From Spirochaetia bacterium (GTDB taxonomy: Bacteria > Spirochaetota > Leptospiria > Turneriellales > JAOUFE01), in assembly GCA_029858425.1 (NCBI GenBank), contig JAOUFE010000011.1, positions 1 to 33,422 on the forward strand: a DNA stretch of 33,422 bases. The letters run 5' to 3'. The stretch's first letter is position 1. The number at the start of each line of letters is the position of its first letter. The notes beneath the pieces are model-generated. The model had not been told where the DNA came from, made no database searches, and saw only the letters and a program-made list of their open reading frames with translations. The translations under genes and the position numbers were made by a program. This document shows, in pieces, positions 27,901 through 33,422 of this stretch.

Positions 27901-29151
27901 TTAAAGGAAATTTTTTTCGTTGGCTTTTATTACAAGACGCTGATTCAGTACGGTACTGTTTTTTAGCGGCTCAATTTGCAGGTCTACTGTGCCGGAATTT
28001 TCCGGATCGTCAGTCTTCAGGCAGACAGATATTTTCAACCTGACGCTGGTTTTGTCATCGCAATAACGAGCCATAATTTTAGCGCAAATGAGTATATCTT
28101 CGCCGGTGAGACTGGAAGCATACGGCGATCCGGAATTTTCCAGAAACTGTTCTATAGATGCCATTTCAGATTTGCCGGTTTGCATGGATTCGCCGGATCC
28201 CCAGATGCTTTTTATTTCTTCCCGGCAATTGTGACTGGCTTCGTTGTGGACAAATTCCAGCAAAGCGGTTGGCCCTGGCATGGAGGCTTCTGGTTCCAGA
28301 ACAATGTGGTTTGCGGCGTAATGCCTGATTAATTTGTTTTCTCCCTCGTTTCTTCCCAACGCGAGCCGCAGACCTTTCCGGATTTTTACATGCCTTCCGG
28401 TGGCAAGAATGGTCAGGGTGTCCATGGTTAATGGCTGCGAGGCGTTTGATTTTAGAAAATCTTTTCGGTCTGACAATAAATCCTTGAAACGTACTGCGTA
28501 TGTTTCATCGGTCAGAAAGCAGCAGCCGCCGGCAGGCGCGGAAATATTTTGTATATTGTATTTTTGCGCCATTTTTATCTGTTCTTTTCTGGAGCGTCCC
28601 TCGATGCGGCCAAGCAAACCGCGGTTTATCCAGCCCAGTTTTTCCGGTTCGGTTTCTTCGTGAAATTGTCCAGACAGGGGGCGCACAAGAAATCCCTTTA
28701 ATCCGGACTTTTCGGCGATGAGCTTTGCCGTATCTTTTCTTTGCGACTTGGGCCGCTGCCCGATAACCTCGCCGGTAGCTATAAAATCAAATCCGTTTTT
28801 TTCCATGAGTTCGCGGGTTTTTGCAAGCATGTGGATGCGGCAGTCAATACATGGATTTACGTTTTTTCCCCAGCCATATTTTGGGTTGGTAATAATGGAA
28901 ATATAATCCTTGCTTATATCAATGACTTCCAGATCAATTCCAAGTTCTTCGGTTACCTTGAAAACATCCGGTTTGTTTTCGTCAAATCGTCCCGATTTTT
29001 TTTGGTGCGAGTTTATGCAAAATCCGGTGCTGATATAAACTCCGGTTACATCAACGCCTTGTTCCTGCAGCATCTTTACTGCAAGAGTGGAATCCAGTCC
29101 CCCGCTGGTGAGGACATAGGCTTTTCTTGGGGGAATTTTTTTCTGAAGCAT
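27901..29151 (-). CDS. PP-loop (ThiI/MnmA-like) tRNA thiouridylase-type protein
   Basis: KAYVLTSGGLDSTLAVKMLQEQG (PP-loop), CIDCRIHML, DFIATGEVIGQRPKSQ, APAGGCCFLTDETYAVRFKDLL. Start set at MLQKKIPPRK; the listed upstream 59 residues overlap a GC-rich repeat. Confidence 0.8.
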   Translation of the reverse strand: MLQKKIPPRKAYVLTSGGLDSTLAVKMLQEQGVDVTGVYISTGFCINSHQKKSGRFDENKPDVFKVTEELGIDLEVIDISKDYISIITNPKYGWGKNVNPCIDCRIHMLAKTRELMEKNGFDFIATGEVIGQRPKSQRKDTAKLIAEKSGLKGFLVRPLSGQFHEETEPEKLGWINRGLLGRIEGRSRKEQIKMAQKYNIQNISAPAGGCCFLTDETYAVRFKDLLSDRKDFLKSNASQPLTMDTLTILATGRHVKIRKGLRLALGRNEGENKLIRHYAANHIVLEPEASMPGPTALLEFVHNEASHNCREEIKSIWGSGESMQTGKSEMASIEQFLENSGSPYASSLTGEDILICAKIMARYCDDKTSVRLKISVCLKTDDPENSGTVDLQIEPLKNSTVLNQRLVIKANEKNFL

Positions 29152-29263
29152 ATTGTGGATGTTTATGATAAAGGTTATTGATTGCCGGAGCTGTGTCAAT
29201 GAAATTTCAGGCAAGAGGGGAACAATAGATTTTTTGCCATTGCGTATAAATCTGCTTCCCCTG

Positions 29264-29283
29264 GCGCGCACGCGGTTGCGCGC
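29264..29283 (-). repeat. GC-rich palindromic repeat GCGCGCAACCGCGTGCGCGC
   Basis: 18 of 20 bases identical to GCGCGCAACCATGTGCGCGC at 1405-1424 on the plus strand. Confidence 0.6.
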
Positions 29284-29400
29284 CGCCCCATTAGTAATAA
29301 TAGAAGCATGTCTATTTTTGTGAAACATTATTTATAAGAAGTCGCAACCTGCCGATATTGAAATATGGAAAATAAGCGCTTTATACATTAAATTCCCCAT

Positions 29401-30600
29401 ATGAAAAAAATTGCAGTAAACGAACTTGTTACCGGAACCGCCTACGATAAACCTGTCTACATAGACAGAGAAAATATGCTCGTGGATGCATATGAGGCGC
29501 TAAAGGATTCTGATATAGAAAGATTGAAAAAATGGAATATTAAAGAAGTTGAAACAGACGGCAATCTTGCAACGCCGAAAATTATTGAAAAAGAAATTAT
29601 ACCGGAAGGTCCCGAAAAAATTGACATAGATAAAGCCGTGGCAGAATTAAGAAAAGCGGCGCAGGCGCGCGAAAAAGTCCAGAGCTTGATAGCCAACGGC
29701 TCAAAAATTATAACCGAAGCATATGAAGTACTCGCTGCTGAAAAACCCTACCAAATAAGCACGGTACGAAATCTGGCAGAAGACATTGTAAATCTTTCCA
29801 TGGACAGCCCGCTGGCGTTTATCAGCTTGTATTATCAGGATTATGGGGCAAACACGCTGTACAGTCATCTTGTGCAGGCAGCCATATTTGGCGCATACCT
29901 GGGAAATGCCCTTGAATTATCTGTGCCAAAATCCATAGAACTTTGTTTCTCGATACTGTTAATGGATGTGGGTATGATGCAGTTGTCAGCATCCATCAGA
30001 ATGAAAGAAGGCAAGTTAAACGAGTTTGAAAAATCGCAGCTTCAGGCGCATCCGCTGCATGGATATCAATTGCTGACTCAATTTGCCAAGGTGAAAAACA
30101 GCGTGGCGATGGTCGCGTTGCAGCATCAGGAACATTTTGACGGCTCCGGTTATCCCCGGCACACAAAGGGAGAAGACATTACAGAATATGCCCGCATAGC
30201 CATTATTGTTGATTCCTATTCCGCTCTGCTTGAAGATAAAGCGTATCGAAAAAAAAAGCTGCCTTATGCGGCCATGAAAGAATTGCTTGCCTTTGGATTG
30301 TACAGGTATGACCCCAATTATATGAAGCATTTCCTTTACAAATTTTCCATTTATCCTGTGGGCTCCCTCGTGGAATTATCCGATAAATCTTTCGGCATGG
30401 TGGTCAGATCGGGGCATGAAAAACCCATGCGCCCTCTGGTATACATTTACCGGGATTCGCGCGGCAACAGTCCGGAAAAAATGAAATTTGTGCATCTGCT
30501 CTACCAGCCGGAAATTTATATAATGAATCCGGTGTTGCCCGAAAATGCAAATTTTGACTATAATGCCGAAGCTGATTTGCTGCTAAAAAAAATTCAGTAA
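29401..30600 (+). CDS. HD-GYP-like domain protein with altered HD motif
   Basis: HPLHGYQLL, LQHQEHFDGSGYPRHTKGEDITEYARIAIIVDSYSALLEDKAYRKK typical of HD-GYP; the HD dyad position reads LLMDVGM. Confidence 0.88.
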   Translation: MKKIAVNELVTGTAYDKPVYIDRENMLVDAYEALKDSDIERLKKWNIKEVETDGNLATPKIIEKEIIPEGPEKIDIDKAVAELRKAAQAREKVQSLIANGSKIITEAYEVLAAEKPYQISTVRNLAEDIVNLSMDSPLAFISLYYQDYGANTLYSHLVQAAIFGAYLGNALELSVPKSIELCFSILLMDVGMMQLSASIRMKEGKLNEFEKSQLQAHPLHGYQLLTQFAKVKNSVAMVALQHQEHFDGSGYPRHTKGEDITEYARIAIIVDSYSALLEDKAYRKKKLPYAAMKELLAFGLYRYDPNYMKHFLYKFSIYPVGSLVELSDKSFGMVVRSGHEKPMRPLVYIYRDSRGNSPEKMKFVHLLYQPEIYIMNPVLPENANFDYNAEADLLLKKIQ

Positions 30601-30606
30601 TTGGCC

Positions 30607-31527
30607 ATGCTAACTTATCTGTTTCGTAAAATTTTATCATTTGCAATATTATTTATATTTTTGATTTTTTTGATTCTTTTACTTCAAAAAAGCCGGGAAG
30701 GTTCGGCGGCTATTATTCTGGGAGGACAAAGGAGCAACGCCGCAGAAATTCAACAGCTGGAAAATCTGGCGGGTGAAAATCTTTCTGGATTTGCGCATTT
30801 TAAATCAATATTAATCGCCATGCTCCATCTTGATTTTGGAAAAAGCATAAGCGGCCAACCGGTTCCGGGTGCGGTTTTTGAGGCAGCTCAAAAAACAATC
30901 GCGCTTGCCCTGTTTGCCGGAATTTTTTCCTTATTGTACGGCGTTGTACCCGGCGTGTACGGGCACTACAAAACCCGGTTCCGCAAAAAACTGCAAAATC
31001 TGAATTATTTTATACTCGCTACGCCCATATTTATTATCGGTCTTTTGGCCATGTGGATATTTTCATTATTCCTGAAATGGTTCAGTCCTGGAGGAGTAGA
31101 CTCTGCCTTCTGGTTTGTCTTGCCCGGACTTGCGCTCGGATTAAAATCTGGAGCGCAGTTGTATTTATTTACCGATGAATTTATGGCGCATGAATTAAAG
31201 AAACAATATATCACAACAGCCATTGCGTACGGTTATGGTCGCTGGAAAATTATTTCCGTGTATGCTTTGAAAAGTATGGCGTTGCCCTTGCTCTCTTTCT
31301 GGCTGCTGGAACTTGGTTCGTATCTGGCGGGAGCCGCCATTGTAGAAATGATTTTTTCAATTCCGGGGATCGGCAGTCTGCTTTTAAAGGCATTGATGCG
31401 ATACGACATAAATTTGTTGATTGGCGTTCTTGTGTTTGTTTCTGTAATGATTTTTATAATTACCCTTTTGCATGAATTTATCGATAAAATTTATGCGGGT
31501 TATACCGGCAAAACAAATGAAAATTAG
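30607..31527 (+). CDS. OppB/DppB-like ABC transporter permease
   Basis: About six TM helices, FGKSISGQPV, YITTAIAYGYGRWKIISVYALKSMALPLLSFWLLELGSYLAGAAIVEMIFSIPGIGSLLLKA. ATG at 30607 preferred over TTG at 30601. Confidence 0.85.
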   Translation: MLTYLFRKILSFAILFIFLIFLILLLQKSREGSAAIILGGQRSNAAEIQQLENLAGENLSGFAHFKSILIAMLHLDFGKSISGQPVPGAVFEAAQKTIALALFAGIFSLLYGVVPGVYGHYKTRFRKKLQNLNYFILATPIFIIGLLAMWIFSLFLKWFSPGGVDSAFWFVLPGLALGLKSGAQLYLFTDEFMAHELKKQYITTAIAYGYGRWKIISVYALKSMALPLLSFWLLELGSYLAGAAIVEMIFSIPGIGSLLLKALMRYDINLLIGVLVFVSVMIFIITLLHEFIDKIYAGYTGKTNEN

Positions 31528-32335
31528 CAGGAAGATATTTATTATTGGCTCTTTTTTTTTCGTAATGCTTTTATTAATGACGCCGGGAAGACCATCAATC
31601 GTTCCGGCAATTGCCTATCAAAAGCCATATTTTAAAAATATATTTGACTTTAACCTTTCGGGAAACTCGCCGTTGGGCGAAAATATGACATCGCTGATGG
31701 TTTGGGGTTACTGGCAGACGCTTCTTGCGGCATTGCTGGGCAGACTTTTTGCCGTGCTGCTTTCTCTTGCCGGTCTGGCCATTGCATGGACGGGTAGATC
31801 CGCAGGACATTTCTGGATTACCCGGATTTCGGAAGCCCTGATGACCATACCTTCCCTGTTGTTGGCGCTATCTCTTGGATATCTGATTGGCGAAGGGTTT
31901 CAGGTAATGATTCTGGTCATTGCGGTATCAGAGTGGGCATACAACCAGAAATGGATGCTGGGAAGATTGAGCGAATACAAGAGGTATACATATGTGGAGG
32001 CAAGCCTCAGCATGGGCGCAGGCAGAACGCATATTTTCAGGAAACACTTCTGGCCGTTGGCCGTCAGAGATTTGTCTTTTTTGTTTTTTATATATTTTCC
32101 GGGATCCCTTTTAACGGTAACTGCTCTTGAGTTTTTAGGCGTTTCTTCAGGGTCGGGGGTTGCCGGGCTGGGATCGATTATTGCCTTGAATAAAGATCTG
32201 ATATTTTTATACCCTCACGTAATCATCCCGCCTGTTGTTCTCGTAGTAATAACAGTATACATTGCCGTTGTGATAAAAAATGAGGTTTTGCGGCCGCTCC
32301 AGGAATATACAGGGTCGTCGGGTATGGCTGCATGA
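31517..32335 (+). CDS. OppC/DppC-like ABC transporter permease
   Basis: YVEASLSMGAGRTHIFRKHFWPLAVRDL (EAA loop), LEFLGVSSGSGVAGLGSII; overlaps upstream gene. Confidence 0.85.
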   Translation: MKISRKIFIIGSFFFVMLLLMTPGRPSIVPAIAYQKPYFKNIFDFNLSGNSPLGENMTSLMVWGYWQTLLAALLGRLFAVLLSLAGLAIAWTGRSAGHFWITRISEALMTIPSLLLALSLGYLIGEGFQVMILVIAVSEWAYNQKWMLGRLSEYKRYTYVEASLSMGAGRTHIFRKHFWPLAVRDLSFLFFIYFPGSLLTVTALEFLGVSSGSGVAGLGSIIALNKDLIFLYPHVIIPPVVLVVITVYIAVVIKNEVLRPLQEYTGSSGMAA

Positions 32336-33147
32336 AAAAACAAATTTGTATCATTGCCGGTTCGGGGAATTTGCCGGAATATGCGGTAGATGAGGCCATT
32401 TACGGGAATCTGAATTTCAGCGTGTATTTTCTGGAGGAAAAAAATATTCGGCTTGCCGGGAAACTGAAAAAAAATGGAATTTCTTTTCAGGTTGTGCACA
32501 CAGGCCAGTTTGACGAAATCCTGAAAAAGCTCAAAAACGAAAAAACAGACGAAGTTTTGATTGTCGGAAAAATTGAAAAAGAAAAAATTCTCAAGGGCAT
32601 AAAATTTAGCCTGAAAACTCTCCGGCTTTTGAAGCAAATCCGCAACTGGAACGATAAATCCATTTTTCAACTCATTGCTTCGGAATTTCAAAAGGCCAAC
32701 ATTACCATTTTGCGCCAGGATCATTTCTTAAAATCGCTGACCCTGAATCCTGGAATATATTCCAGAAAAAAACCCTCAAAAACCGATATGGAAAATATCG
32801 GGTATGGAATGGAATTTGCCAAAAAAATCGCCGCTCAGGATATTGGCCAGACCGTCGTGGTTGCCGCCAAAATGCTTTTGGCCGTGGAGGCCATAGAAGG
32901 AACCAACGAGGCCATAAAACGGGGCGGTCATTATGCCCATAAAAAAACAACGGCGGTTTGCAAGGCCATGCGAAAAAACCAGGACACCCGATTTGATGTC
33001 CCTACTGTTGGCGTTGATACCGTGGAGATTATGCATCAAAGCGGATGCCAGATTCTCGCGGTAGAGGCAAAACGAACGTTTGTAATGGATCGGGAGTTGT
33101 TCTTGAAAAAAATAAATCACTATAAAATGGTGTTTGTGGCGGTGTAA
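32332..33147 (+). CDS. lpxI: UDP-2,3-diacylglucosamine diphosphatase LpxI (DUF1009 family)
   Basis: CIIAGSGNLPEYAVDEA, AVEAIEGTNEAIKRGG, RFDVPTVGVDTVEIMHQSGCQILAVEAKRTFVMD; start overlaps upstream stop (ATGA). Confidence 0.9.
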   Translation: MKKQICIIAGSGNLPEYAVDEAIYGNLNFSVYFLEEKNIRLAGKLKKNGISFQVVHTGQFDEILKKLKNEKTDEVLIVGKIEKEKILKGIKFSLKTLRLLKQIRNWNDKSIFQLIASEFQKANITILRQDHFLKSLTLNPGIYSRKKPSKTDMENIGYGMEFAKKIAAQDIGQTVVVAAKMLLAVEAIEGTNEAIKRGGHYAHKKTTAVCKAMRKNQDTRFDVPTVGVDTVEIMHQSGCQILAVEAKRTFVMDRELFLKKINHYKMVFVAV

Positions 33148-33210
33148 CTTTGCAACCAGATTATGAAACAAGGCGGATTCAAATCATATGTGCGAGATTT
33201 CAAAATAATA

Positions 33211-33240
33211 AACCACGAATGAACACCAATTGACACGAAT
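33211..33240 (+). repeat. Three imperfect 10-bp tandem units AACCACGAAT GAACACCAAT TGACACGAAT
   Basis: Exact 10-nt periodicity with consensus NAACACGAAT. Confidence 0.6.
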
Positions 33241-33422
33241 GGAAAGGGAGAGAGGGAAAGGCCACTTTTTATATCCCTGATTAAGGCGATCCATTAGTTT
33301 TTAATTCAGGTAAAGCTTCATAACAGGGAACCTGTTTTTTGAACAATATCCTCCACTTGATCTGCAATATGCTTTATGAGATGTGTGAATCGGTGGCCAA
33401 GAAAGCGAATAATGATACGCTG

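Overview
33.4 kb AT-rich bacterial chromosomal window with dense single-copy genes. The gene content looks spirochaete-like, but that is a low-confidence impression. Recognisable genes: a 5'-truncated class III nucleotide cyclase, hisC-type aminotransferase, methyl-accepting chemotaxis protein, CPBP protease, mqnA, RsbW-like ATPase, PAS-GGDEF-EAL protein, a tandem STAS-like (DUF7793-like) paralog cluster, M14 peptidase, folD, ctaB/cyoE, Na+/H+ antiporter-like protein, ClC channel, comM (YifB), yraN, fmt, CheY-like regulator, tandem small lipoproteins, DUF4105 protein, alpha/beta hydrolase, small outer-membrane-like protein, class I fructose-bisphosphate aldolase, tRNA-Ala(GGC), PP-loop thiouridylase-like protein, HD-GYP protein, two OppB/OppC-like permeases and lpxI. 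I saw no rRNA, CRISPR array, complete IS element or prophage. The most interesting unexplained signal is an oriented, structured, non-coding intergenic element. It has two good copies (21435-21532 + and 27739-27831 -) with the layout ATGATTTAGA / hairpin / TGCGCATTTTA / TATTGARGTTCNNGCCCAGGCT, one diverged copy (4733-4836 +), and an extra inverted half-copy (27838-27868). Other signals: a GC-rich palindromic repeat pair (1405-1424, 29264-29283), a perfect 38-bp palindrome (26384-26421), a STAS-like duplication/truncation cluster joined to a c-di-GMP enzyme, and an HD-GYP protein with an altered HD motif.
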